From: Anaerolineales bacterium UBA5797
GTDB taxonomy: Bacteria > Chloroflexota > Anaerolineae > Anaerolineales > Villigracilaceae
Direction of reading: 5' to 3'
Assembly: GCA_002418205.1 (NCBI GenBank)
Contig: DIDP01000070.1
Span: 11,988-75,987, forward strand
Length of the DNA: 64,000 nucleotides
The translations under genes were made by a program, and so were the position numbers. A model generated the notes under the pieces. The model saw only the letters and a list, made by a program, of their open reading frames with translations. It was not told the origin of the DNA and ran no database searches. Below, piece after piece: positions 57,701 to 64,000 of the stretch; the stretch's first letter is position 1, and each line of letters starts with the position of its first letter.

Positions 57701-59350
57701 GTCGGCGGCGATACCCCAACCGACGGATACTTCTACTTCTACAAAACAACCGACAGCGGCGTTACCTGGTCTCGGCTTCAATTGGCAATACCCGCCGGTT
57801 ACGAATCTGCTTACATCTCCACGACCGCGCCGAAATTCTTCGATGCGAGTAACGGCGTCCTGCCGGTCTGGATGACGATCGGCATAGGCATGCGCGACCT
57901 GTTCCTGTATGTCACCCATGACGGCGGCAACACATGGACACCCTCCCCGGCATTCGCCCGCAGCGCAGAACACACAGAGATCATTACAATGAACAACACG
58001 ATCAGCTGGGATTGGGCGAACATCTTCCACGTGACCAATGACGGCGGCAACACCTGGGCGACCATCACACCGGACGTGACCTTCGGCGATGGCTTCCGCG
58101 AACTGGACTTCGTCTCAACCATGAACGGCTGGGCGCGCCTGCAGCTCGATGACGGTCACACTGCCCTCTACCGGACGACAGACGGCGGCTCAACCTGGAC
58201 CCTGTTGTATGGTCATGTTACCCCGACGCCCACCCCCGACCCCGCCGCGTTTGCGCAGACGATCGTGAACACCCTGAACGCACGCAACTTCGATGCACTG
58301 CCGGCGATGATGGACACATCCCTCGGCTTCGCCTACTGGCAATCGCAGGGAACCTCCTACCCAGCCGACCAGGCGATCGAGTCATTGCGGACGGGTCTGT
58401 CCGTTACGTTGATACCGGACCCTAACAAGGATCTGAATTCCCTGTTGGGCGGGTTGAACCCCTATGCGATCATGGGACTTGACCCGGCAAAATCCTACGG
58501 TTTGTTCATCTCGGGCTGGGGTTCGGATACCAAAACAGAGGTGATCCTGTACGTTACACAACGCGCGGATGGGAGTTTGTACTGGCACAGCGTCCTCATC
58601 GCGCCGACAGGGTTTATAACTCCCACAACCCTGATCGGACCCTACGCAGTCGTCAATGTGGCGGTGAACGATGTGCTGAACATTCGCTCGGGCGCAGGCG
58701 TCAACCAGAACATTATCGGGTACTATCCATCAGACGCGACGGATGTCATGCGAACGGGACCAAGCACGAGCGTGGATGGAGCCGTGTGGGTCGAAGTCCG
58801 CAGGAACGACGGGCTGACCGGCTGGGTCAATTCCAATTTCCTGACCGAATACGTCACGCACGAGGCTTTCTGCGCAGACACGCGCATCCTGCCTTTGATC
58901 GAGCAGGCGAAGCAAAGCATGAACCAGTCCAATGGGAGTTTGCTCGGGCAGATCGTGAGTCCGGTCCATGGCGTGAACATGCACCTGTGGGCGTACGGAC
59001 CTGGGATCAATTTTACGCAAGCCACCGCCGCGGATATTTATACGAGCGGGACGGTCTATAACTGGGGCGGCGGTCCAAGCGGCACACCGGATACCGGCAC
59101 GTTCAATGCCGTCTTGAAGCCAAAATATCTGGAGGTCTTCAACGCACCGAACATGGAGACCTATTGCGATGATCTCACAAAGGTCTTCAACCTTTCCAGG
59201 CCGTGGCCCTACCCGAACATCCGCTATTACAACCTGTACAAGCCGGGCTCCAGCCAGTTCTTTGATTTCCGCACCCTGTTGATCGGTATCGAATACATCA
59301 ACAACCAGCCGTACATTTACGGCATGGTGACAATTATCTGGGAACCGTAA
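54734..59350 (+). CDS. Large secreted multidomain protein: NBR1-Ig, jelly-roll-like, BNR propeller, SH3
   Basis: A 1538-residue exported protein. Order: Sec signal ending near AMA-AT (residue 27); NBR1-type Ig domain 1 (about 30-135, FTKTWRFMNIGTCTW) and its paired ~170-residue module (about 145-325, ending LAGQRVRFVFMLLSTGYASG); a P/T linker; the same pair again (about 350-640, FSKTWRLKNSGSCTW); a P/T linker; a PsbP-like region (about 660-815); a P/T linker; a BNR/YCF48-like propeller with repeated TTDGGATW (about 845-1165); an NTF2-like region (about 1175-1300); an SH3 domain (about 1305-1375, VNDVLNIRSGAGVNQNIIGY and GWVNSNFL); and an uncharacterised C-terminal domain. The start is GTG with AAGGAGG 6 nt upstream. 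No anchor is seen, so it is probably released or bound to the wall by SH3. A surface adhesion or matrix role is inferred. Confidence 0.87.
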   Translation: MFKGKLLSMVLLAGMLLGQTVPHAMAATYCDHAQFVSDITAPDGAAFAPGAAFTKTWRFMNIGTCTWTTSYSLVWAGGDALGAPASVKLPVDVPPGQMLDISVNLTAPNAAGHYKGLFKFSNASGTQFGIGDSAGEAFWVDINVVATDAVIYDFVANAAYAQWKSGAGPIPYPGASGDRRGFSYQVDKPHLEDDSFDSLPGLLTVPQNKYNGYIQATYPEFQIQQGDKLQTLVNCEFGATGCYVTFRIDYLLPNNVQRTLWSFKEAYDKRFYRANIDLSPLAGQRVRFVFMLLSTGYASGDRAIWGSPRIVRAGTIQPPAPPATLTPLPPLTPTQTPITPPPPTVAPSGCDRAIFITDVNVPDGTTFAPGAAFSKTWRLKNSGSCTWTTAYKLMYYSGEQMGAPTSINIPWNVYYGQTVDLTVNMVAPGSPGQYRGFWILTNASGSMFGIGSNAADPFWVEINVAGEAPQEGGYNFWLNACSAQWKSGAGPLPCPGAVGDRNGFVIADNFSHLEDGTMGPAPSLLMAPQNKYNGYIQGFYPTFTVRPGDRFRAVIGCEYGSSCYVTFRLDYMNPNGYIGTFWQWREQNDGKNYTADVDLTPLAGRSVRFILTILATGSATGDLVRWGAPTIIRKEGTTPPTITPMPPTITVTPSMNDWLTFTNVSYGFQFKYPPASQIENGGTDNITYIDLPITPGTNLDHKYLEMVVADNPGYCQSPLATSSMLQTTETVIVNGLTFLKQTGQDGTAGHINKWTAYSTQRGNACVSLDFVLRAADPGVFTTPPPLYDEAAESAVFGQIVSTFAWLTVPPTPTFTPVPPTLTPIPPTVTPGPPAASPTIKSLYMNDAMNGWALSDQYVLRTYDGGSSWYVVLFESNPPSGYFPSSTKAWVISNAFEIIRTTDGGATWTRYATPFNGGSVQFLDDNTGYVFQITGAAMQKQSVVLYKTTDGGATWTKNYDNDPTVPGSSNTLPLGGHKAGITFSTATTGWVGGDTPTDGYFYFYKTTDSGVTWSRLQLAIPAGYESAYISTTAPKFFDASNGVLPVWMTIGIGMRDLFLYVTHDGGNTWTPSPAFARSAEHTEIITMNNTISWDWANIFHVTNDGGNTWATITPDVTFGDGFRELDFVSTMNGWARLQLDDGHTALYRTTDGGSTWTLLYGHVTPTPTPDPAAFAQTIVNTLNARNFDALPAMMDTSLGFAYWQSQGTSYPADQAIESLRTGLSVTLIPDPNKDLNSLLGGLNPYAIMGLDPAKSYGLFISGWGSDTKTEVILYVTQRADGSLYWHSVLIAPTGFITPTTLIGPYAVVNVAVNDVLNIRSGAGVNQNIIGYYPSDATDVMRTGPSTSVDGAVWVEVRRNDGLTGWVNSNFLTEYVTHEAFCADTRILPLIEQAKQSMNQSNGSLLGQIVSPVHGVNMHLWAYGPGINFTQATAADIYTSGTVYNWGGGPSGTPDTGTFNAVLKPKYLEVFNAPNMETYCDDLTKVFNLSRPWPYPNIRYYNLYKPGSSQFFDFRTLLIGIEYINNQPYIYGMVTIIWEP

Positions 59351-59358
59351 AAAAACGT

Positions 59359-59444
59359 ATGTCATTGCGAGGAGCGAAGCGACGAAGCAATCTCTGTGAT
59401 ATGGAGATTGCTTCGCGGCACCAGGGCGCCACTCGCAATGACAT
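59359..59444. repeat. 86-bp inverted repeat of the GTCATTGCGAG family
   Basis: ATGTCATTGCGAG (59359-59371) and CTCGCAATGACAT (59432-59444) form the outer stem, and GAAGCAATCT (59384-59393) with AGATTGCTTC (59405-59414) forms the inner one. It lies between two convergent genes and can serve as a bidirectional terminator. Confidence 0.88.
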
Positions 59445-59450
59445 ATGAGT

Positions 59451-60932
59451 CTACATCGCGTTATTGATGAACTTTGCCAGATTGGTCTTCAACTTTTTCA
59501 GCGAGGGCATGTGGATGTACATCATGTGCCCGGCTTCGTAATATCCCATGCTGATGTTCTTCTGCAAACTCTCGTGCAGACCCAGATGGTTGAAGGTATA
59601 TTCCGTGGCGAAGTAGGGCGTGCCCAGATCGTAATACCCGTTGGCAACAAAGACCTTCAAGTGCGGGTTCGTGGTCATGGCTTTGCGCATCGTCTCGGCA
59701 ACGTTGAGATAACGGTTCTCGAACGCCGCATAGGACCAGGGCCACACCTTCTCGCTCAGGATCTCATAGGGCAGGTCTGATTCGAATTTGAGGTCGGCGC
59801 GCACGTAATCATAGAACGCGGCGGTGTAGGGTCCCATTACATTCGTGAGCAGCGGATCGTATTCGGGCATCTCCGTCACCCCGAGACGGTCAAGCCCCAG
59901 GAAACGGGCATCCAAACGACCGATGGTTTGACCACGGTCGCGCAGCAATTCCTTGAAGCAATGCTGGTCCACGATGCGCAGATCCGTACGTTCGATGAAT
60001 TCCGTCGAAAGACCTGTGAAACGCGCCAGTTCGCTGGCGATATGCCCGCGCTCCTCAGACGTGAGCAGGTTCCCCTTCATCAACGCGGTCAGATATTCGC
60101 CTCTGGCGAATTCCTCCGCTTCCTTAAGGAATTTCTTCAGCGGCTGATCCCTGCCTGCCTTCTTGTGATACCACGCCGCGGCGGCATATCCCGGCAGGTA
60201 CAAAACGAACGGCAGTTCATTGTTCGTATCGAAGGCGATGGTGGTGAAATCCAGCACCGCCGAGATCAACATCAGACCGTTGAGGTACAGTCCGTGCCGT
60301 TCCTGCAAATAGCCGGAAAGCCCTGCGGCGCGCGTCGTGCCATACGATTCGCCCGCCAAAAATTTGGGCGAGAGCCAGCGGTTGGTACGCGTGGTGTACA
60401 GGCGGATGAAATCCCCAACCGATTCGATGTCCCTGCGGAAGTCATGCCACTCCCTGGGCTTCTGTCCCTCCACTGCGCGGCTGTAACCCGTGCTGACCGG
60501 ATCGATGAAAACCAGATCGGTCTCATCCAGGATCGAAAATTGATTATCGGTCAACTTGAACGGAGGCGGCGGCAGTTCGCCTTCATCGGTCAACACCACG
60601 CGGCGCGGTCCCAGCACACCGAGATGCAGCCAGACGGATGAGGAACCGGGTCCGCCGTTGAATGAAAATGTGATCGGACGTTTCGACCTCGCGCCCGCGC
60701 CGTCTTTTGTATACGCCACAAAGAAGACCTGGGCGCGCGGTTTCTCGCCCTCCGATTCTTTCTCACGATCGGCTGTCTCCTCTTTCAGGACCATCGTCCC
60801 CGCTGTGACCGTGTACCTGATCTCCCTGCCGCCGATCCGCACCTTGTGTTTGGTCACCACAAGGTGATCTTGGGGTGATGGTTTTTCATCCTTTTCTTTC
60901 TTTTGCTCTGCCTGTTTCTTTTCTTCTGCCAT
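59451..60932 (-). CDS. S10-family serine carboxypeptidase-like peptidase
   Basis: A 493-residue alpha/beta-hydrolase peptidase. The oxyanion segment FSFNGGPGSSSVWLHLG (about residues 88-104) and the nucleophile motif AGESYGTTRAAG (Ser196) are clear. The catalytic Asp lies in VFVANGYYDLGTPYFATEYT and the His in YYEAGHMMYIHMP near the C-terminus. It should release C-terminal amino acids from peptides. Unlike many S10 enzymes there is no signal peptide: the N-terminus is a charged Lys/Glu segment (MAEEKKQAEQKKEKDEKPSP). So it is probably cytoplasmic. GAGG lies 5 nt before the ATG. Confidence 0.93.
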   Translation of the reverse strand: MAEEKKQAEQKKEKDEKPSPQDHLVVTKHKVRIGGREIRYTVTAGTMVLKEETADREKESEGEKPRAQVFFVAYTKDGAGARSKRPITFSFNGGPGSSSVWLHLGVLGPRRVVLTDEGELPPPPFKLTDNQFSILDETDLVFIDPVSTGYSRAVEGQKPREWHDFRRDIESVGDFIRLYTTRTNRWLSPKFLAGESYGTTRAAGLSGYLQERHGLYLNGLMLISAVLDFTTIAFDTNNELPFVLYLPGYAAAAWYHKKAGRDQPLKKFLKEAEEFARGEYLTALMKGNLLTSEERGHIASELARFTGLSTEFIERTDLRIVDQHCFKELLRDRGQTIGRLDARFLGLDRLGVTEMPEYDPLLTNVMGPYTAAFYDYVRADLKFESDLPYEILSEKVWPWSYAAFENRYLNVAETMRKAMTTNPHLKVFVANGYYDLGTPYFATEYTFNHLGLHESLQKNISMGYYEAGHMMYIHMPSLKKLKTNLAKFINNAM

Positions 60933-61054
60933 GATCGCCTCATTTTATGGTATGGATTGACATCCTGAAACCTGCCAGCTCACCGGAAAATTCCGGGATA
61001 ACTGAATTTTACATTTTCACCTGAAAACAGGTCACGGTTCTGAAGGATGATTTA

Positions 61055-61552
61055 TCAAAACGGCTTGAACACCATCAGCCACAACACGATCATGGGGATC
61101 ACATAACCGACCACCACCAACTCGCCCACTTTCAGCTTCTTGAGGTGCGCTTCCACCTCCTGCTGACTGGCTGGCTCCTCGGCAGGAAAATTCTTCCCGC
61201 CGATCATGTACGGCAATCCGACCATTCTCCGCAAGTGCTTGTAGCGCTTATCGTTCATGACACCCATTTGAACCAGGACGATCACCATCAGGATGATGGA
61301 TGCCCACACCCAGCCCTTGTTCCAGATCTTGAGGATGAACGGCATGACCAAACCGGTCAGCCCCATCACCAAAAAGGAAATGAACATCACGCCGATGGTG
61401 GACGCCGAAAGATCGAGCATCGCCCGGATGCGGGCAAAATCCGTCTCTCCGCGAATCTTGAACGCCATCGCAATGGACGCTCCATGCGCAAGAAAGAACG
61501 TCAACGCCGAAAGTATATGGATAAAGACCAGCCAGGGAATTAAAGCAAGCAT
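61055..61552 (-). CDS. Four-helix membrane protein (DUF2269/CopD-like)
   Basis: A 165-residue inner-membrane protein with four predicted helices and a conserved His-containing first helix (WLVFIHILSALTFFLAHGAS), the pattern of DUF2269/CopD-type proteins, which may bind haem or copper. A hydrophilic C-terminal loop (AEEPASQQEVEAHLKKLKVG) precedes a last helix. GGAGG lies 5 nt before the ATG at 61552; an upstream in-frame ATG at 61582 has no better signal. It lies between the S10 peptidase and the nitroreductase-type gene, 50 nt from the latter. Function is inferred only from the fold. Confidence 0.72.
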   Translation of the reverse strand: MLALIPWLVFIHILSALTFFLAHGASIAMAFKIRGETDFARIRAMLDLSASTIGVMFISFLVMGLTGLVMPFILKIWNKGWVWASIILMVIVLVQMGVMNDKRYKHLRRMVGLPYMIGGKNFPAEEPASQQEVEAHLKKLKVGELVVVGYVIPMIVLWLMVFKPF

Positions 61553-61632
61553 CGCATCCTCCGTCACTAAAGTTTGGAACATTATAGGTTAAAACATATC
61601 CGGATTCAACTGTAGTCAAGAGAGAAGAATCA

Positions 61633-62160
61633 TCATTTGATCGGCTTCAGCCAAACCGATGGAAAGAACTTCGCCGCATGGATATAACTTTCGAATGTGC
61701 CATCCACCGGCTGATCCGACCAGCGGTTCCAGGTCTGGTCCATGCGCGGGTGTCGCCTCGAGACGCTCATCATGTATTGTGCAACCTCTTCATCCGAGGC
61801 GAACTCCGCCACCGAATCGAATTTCCGCCGCCCAACCTGAACGTGGACATGCGGATTGGCTTTGAGGTTTCTGTACCAGTCTGTGTTGCCGCCCCAACCC
61901 GCAGCAATGCGATAACGATCATTCTCCCTGTCGTATTCGTATTCGAGCGGCGTATGACGCGGCCTCCCACTTTTTCTCCCGGTTGTGGTCAGCAACAGAA
62001 CGTATTTGCCGATCATCCACCCCATCCCAAGACTGTACTGCAATATGGGCATCTTGAAAACCCACTTGAAAACCGGACCGACATCCTCTTGCGGCACGAG
62101 CTTCATGATCCAGGTTTCCATCCGGTTGTAGATCTTCTCAGCCAGACCGATCTTTGACAT
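61633..62160 (-). CDS. Deazaflavin-dependent nitroreductase family protein (DDN/DUF385)
   Basis: A 175-residue protein of the split-barrel F420/FMN-type family. LLTTTGRKSGRPRHTPLEYE (residues about 57-76) is the cofactor-binding stretch, followed by AAGWGGNTDWYRNLKANPHV and VQVGRRKFDSVAEFASDEE. An N-terminal helix contains aromatic residues that could contact the membrane. It should reduce a quinone- or nitro-type substrate with F420H2, but whether this organism makes F420 cannot be seen here. GGAGGG lies 5 nt before the ATG at 62160. Cotranscription with rsmI upstream is possible (32-nt gap). Confidence 0.9.
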   Translation of the reverse strand: MSKIGLAEKIYNRMETWIMKLVPQEDVGPVFKWVFKMPILQYSLGMGWMIGKYVLLLTTTGRKSGRPRHTPLEYEYDRENDRYRIAAGWGGNTDWYRNLKANPHVHVQVGRRKFDSVAEFASDEEVAQYMMSVSRRHPRMDQTWNRWSDQPVDGTFESYIHAAKFFPSVWLKPIK

Positions 62161-62192
62161 GCTTCCCTCCAGACCCACCCAAAACGAAACAT

Positions 62193-63017
62193 TCAGCCCA
62201 TTTTATTGATTCTTGAATAGATCTCCCGCTTGCTCCAGCCTGAAACTTTCGCCAATTCCGCCGAAAGGTCCTTCGCAGATTTTCCAGACTTGACTCCCGC
62301 TTCAATCGCCGCCGACAATTGCTCCTCCGTCCATTTCTGTTCCTCATCCCCGGGTTTTCCCTCCACCACCAGCGTAAATTCCCCCCGCGCAGGCTGGGAC
62401 TTGAAATATTCCAGCGCCCCGCCGATGGTGCCGCGCCAGTATTCCTCGAACATCTTGGTCATTTCACGCGCCACACAAATGCGCCTGTCGCCAAATATGG
62501 AAAGAAGATCCTCGAGCGATTCGACAATGCGATACGGCGATTCAAGAAAAATGAGCGTGTAGGGCAAACTGGCAACTTGTCCCACGAACTTATGCCGTTC
62601 GCTGGTCTTGTGAGGCAGGTAACCGAGATAGAGGAACGAGTCCGTGGGGAGGCCGGAAACGGTCAGGGCGGCGAGAGAGGCGGAGGGACCGGGGACTGGC
62701 AGAACGTCGAAGCCTGAGGCGAGGGCGGCGCGCACAAGTTCGTAGCCGGGATCGTTGATCGCGGGAGTCCCCGCATCCGAAACCAATGCCACATCCCCCG
62801 TGGAAAGCCTGTCGAGGACGAAATCCAGCTTGTCGAGTTTGTTGTGCTCGAAATAACTGGTGAGCGGGGTCTCGATCTCGAAATGTTTGAGCAGTTTGCC
62901 GGTGTGACGCGTGTCCTCCGCTGCGATGAGACTCGCCTCCTTCAAAATACGGATCGCGCGCGGCGACATGTCCTCCAGATTACCGATGGGGGTTGCGACG
63001 AGATAGAGGGTGCCCAT
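62193..63017 (-). CDS. rsmI: 16S rRNA (cytidine1402-2'-O)-methyltransferase
   Basis: A 274-residue S-adenosylmethionine-dependent enzyme that methylates C1402 of 16S rRNA in the decoding centre. Family motifs: the start LYLVATPIGNLEDMSPRAIR, AAEDTRHTGKLLKHFEIETP, LVSDAGTPAINDPGYELVRA and VPGPSASLAALTVSGLPTDS. The C-terminal helix-turn-helix-like region (SAKDLSAELAKVSGWSKREI) is of the usual type. A TAAAAT box ends 6 nt before the ATG at 63017 and no Shine-Dalgarno is seen, so a leaderless mRNA is likely. Complete and normal in length. Confidence 0.97.
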   Translation of the reverse strand: MGTLYLVATPIGNLEDMSPRAIRILKEASLIAAEDTRHTGKLLKHFEIETPLTSYFEHNKLDKLDFVLDRLSTGDVALVSDAGTPAINDPGYELVRAALASGFDVLPVPGPSASLAALTVSGLPTDSFLYLGYLPHKTSERHKFVGQVASLPYTLIFLESPYRIVESLEDLLSIFGDRRICVAREMTKMFEEYWRGTIGGALEYFKSQPARGEFTLVVEGKPGDEEQKWTEEQLSAAIEAGVKSGKSAKDLSAELAKVSGWSKREIYSRINKMG

Positions 63018-63029
63018 GTGACGATTTTA
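63018..63029 (-). promoter_or_regulatory. -10 box placed for a leaderless rsmI transcript
   Basis: TAAAAT (63029-63024) ends 6 nt before the ATG at 63017; no Shine-Dalgarno, weak -35. Confidence 0.4.
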
Positions 63030-63042
63030 TCACCGGAGATGC

Positions 63043-63048
63043 TATAAT
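63043..63048 (+). promoter_or_regulatory. -10 box of the small basic protein gene
   Basis: A consensus TATAAT 45 nt before the ATG at 63094; the -35 is weak. It is divergent from rsmI. Confidence 0.5.
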
Positions 63049-63093
63049 GATTTCGGACAAGCGATTTGAAAACCGTTTTGAAAGGAGCGCAGG

Positions 63094-63258
63094 ATGCCAA
63101 AGCCGAACTACAAATATGAAAAACGCCAACGGGAAATTGCAAAGCAAAAGAAGAAGGCGGAAAAACTGAAACGGAAACAGGAACAGAAGAAACCGGAAGT
63201 TGAGGAAAAGAACGAACAGAAGGACGAAAGCGAAAAAGAAGAAACGTCCCCGGAATGA
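63094..63258 (+). CDS. Small Lys/Glu-rich conserved protein (54 residues)
   Basis: Encodes MPKPNYKYEKRQREIAKQKK and a further 34 residues, mostly Lys, Glu and Gln, ending ETSPE. A coiled-coil or disordered helix is likely and no domain is recognised. Similar short basic proteins that begin MPKPNY or MPKSN and continue KRQRExAKKKK occur in many bacterial phyla as unannotated genes. AAGGAG lies 6 nt before the ATG, a TATAAT box lies upstream and a strong terminator follows, so it is a genuine monocistronic gene. A nucleic-acid-binding role is possible only as a guess. Confidence 0.75.
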   Translation: MPKPNYKYEKRQREIAKQKKKAEKLKRKQEQKKPEVEEKNEQKDESEKEETSPE

Positions 63259-63290
63259 CACTCAACCTCTTTTCAGCGCATGATCATACG

Positions 63291-63319
63291 ACCAGCCCCT
63301 GCAGGGCTGGTTTCGTTTT
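63291..63319 (+). terminator. Terminator of the small basic protein gene
   Basis: An 8-bp stem ACCAGCCC / GGGCTGGT with a 5-nt loop followed by a T-rich tract. Confidence 0.85.
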
Positions 63320-63359
63320 AATGGGCTATACTTGTAAAAATTTTATCGTTGGAGAAACC

Positions 63360-64000
63360 ATGATCGTCGTTTCGGATATGATGGGCACGTTGACCACCGG
63401 CTCGCCGTTTTTGGGTGTGGTGGATTGGGTGAGACACAACCAGAGCAAATGGCAGGCAAATTTGATCATGACATCCATCATGCCTGCATATTTTCTGGCG
63501 AAGAGAGGCATCATCGATTGGCAGAGATGGGGACAAAAGCTGATGATCAACAGCCTGGCTTATATCAGGGACCCGGATGGGGAGAAATTGGAGCAGGTAT
63601 CCGAATGGGTCGTAACGCACGATTTATGGAAGAAGCGCCGTGAGGATGTGGTGGGAAGATTGCTCGAACACCGTGAGGCAGGTGCGGAGGTGCATATCGC
63701 GAGCAGTGTCTTCGAACCCTTCATCGCTCCGTTTGCGAAGCGCATCGGCGCGGACGTGATCGGCACGCCGGTGGAGATCGTCGATGGAAGGGTGCGGATG
63801 GTCGGTGAACTGGTTGCCGATGAGAGGAAGATCGAGCAGGTGTTGAGTCGTCTCGGCGTGGACCGCGTGGACTTTGCCTATGGCGATACCGTGCTGGACA
63901 TCCCCTTGCTGGAACACGCGGATCGTCCCGTGGCGGTGTACCCTGACAGGAAGTTGAAGGAGGTCGCGTTGGAACGCGGCTGGGAGGTCGTCGGCGATAC
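63360..64000 (+). CDS. HAD-superfamily hydrolase-like protein, partial, motif I altered
   Basis: The first 213 codons of a protein that continues past the window edge. Motif I reads SDMMGTLT, where the usual DxD has Met in place of the second Asp (the general acid/base of phosphatases). Motif II is IASSVFEPF, and motif III with the Mg-binding pair is FAYGDTVLDIPLLEHA. The cap region at about residues 20-85 is like HAD-IB phosphoserine phosphatase-type enzymes. GGAG lies 5 nt before the ATG. With the altered motif I the protein may be inactive as a phosphatase or use another reaction. Its context, after a small basic protein, gives no hint of substrate. Confidence 0.8.
   Translation, partial: MIVVSDMMGTLTTGSPFLGVVDWVRHNQSKWQANLIMTSIMPAYFLAKRGIIDWQRWGQKLMINSLAYIRDPDGEKLEQVSEWVVTHDLWKKRREDVVGRLLEHREAGAEVHIASSVFEPFIAPFAKRIGADVIGTPVEIVDGRVRMVGELVADERKIEQVLSRLGVDRVDFAYGDTVLDIPLLEHADRPVAVYPDRKLKEVALERGWEVVGD

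Noticed and set aside
60933..61054. Small hairpins (CCGGAAAATTCCGG and ACCTGAAAACAGGT) between the S10 peptidase and the membrane protein
   Set aside because: Short stems without T-runs and too weak to call a terminator or RNA element.

Overview
The window looks like a chromosomal segment of a Chloroflexota bacterium of the Anaerolineae type. The support is the mix of family content: many lipoproteins with proline/threonine linkers and NBR1-type Ig-like domains, parvulin and TPR proteins with the same linkers, a lipoprotein-type two-component sensor with a Reg_prop beta-propeller, dispersed palindromic repeats, and no outer-membrane or LPS genes. This is inference from gene content; no rRNA or other marker is present. 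I saw no tRNA, rRNA, CRISPR array, insertion sequence or prophage.

Layout. 1-5470 (minus): a peptide/oligosaccharide-type ABC importer (substrate-binding lipoprotein, two permeases, start of an ATPase); the binding protein appears circularly permuted. 5877-10323 (plus): a propeller sensor kinase and its NarL-type response regulator. 10364-11871 (minus): two ArsR-DUF2087 regulators flanking a GIY-YIG-like gene. 12006-13466: an AT-rich orphan gene of unknown function. 13725-14642: branched-chain aminotransferase. 14856-16505: a membrane-anchored protein and a parvulin lipoprotein. 16566-18536: groES-groEL under a perfect CIRCE element. 18694-21389: two membrane-anchored TPR proteins. 21472-23528: trmD and an MFS sugar-type transporter. 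23723-28712: a complete nucleoside (BMP-type) ABC importer. 28846-33863: five successive NBR1-Ig lipoproteins. 33868-35611: queG and rdgB. 35648-37387: an orphan membrane histidine kinase.

37452-51983 (minus) is a 15-gene surface polysaccharide locus with a Wzy-like polymerase, a Wzz-like protein, three family-2 glycosyltransferases, two membrane glycosyltransferase-like proteins, three sulfotransferases, a CMP-sugar synthetase and a DUF115 (Maf-like) protein. Together they suggest an acidic, probably sulfated glycan with a CMP-activated acidic sugar. 52123-53342 holds an acyltransferase and a two-gene nucleotidyltransferase module. 53490-64000 holds a sugar isomerase, a 1538-residue secreted multidomain protein that repeats the modules of the lipoprotein array, an S10 peptidase, small membrane and F420-type proteins, rsmI and a HAD-like protein.

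Two features run across the whole window. First, nine genes have a -10-like hexamer (TANNNT) ending 6-8 nt before the start codon and no convincing Shine-Dalgarno, which points to leaderless transcripts. Second, several families of short palindromic repeats sit in the gaps; some lie at or contribute stop codons, and one is inserted in frame in queG.
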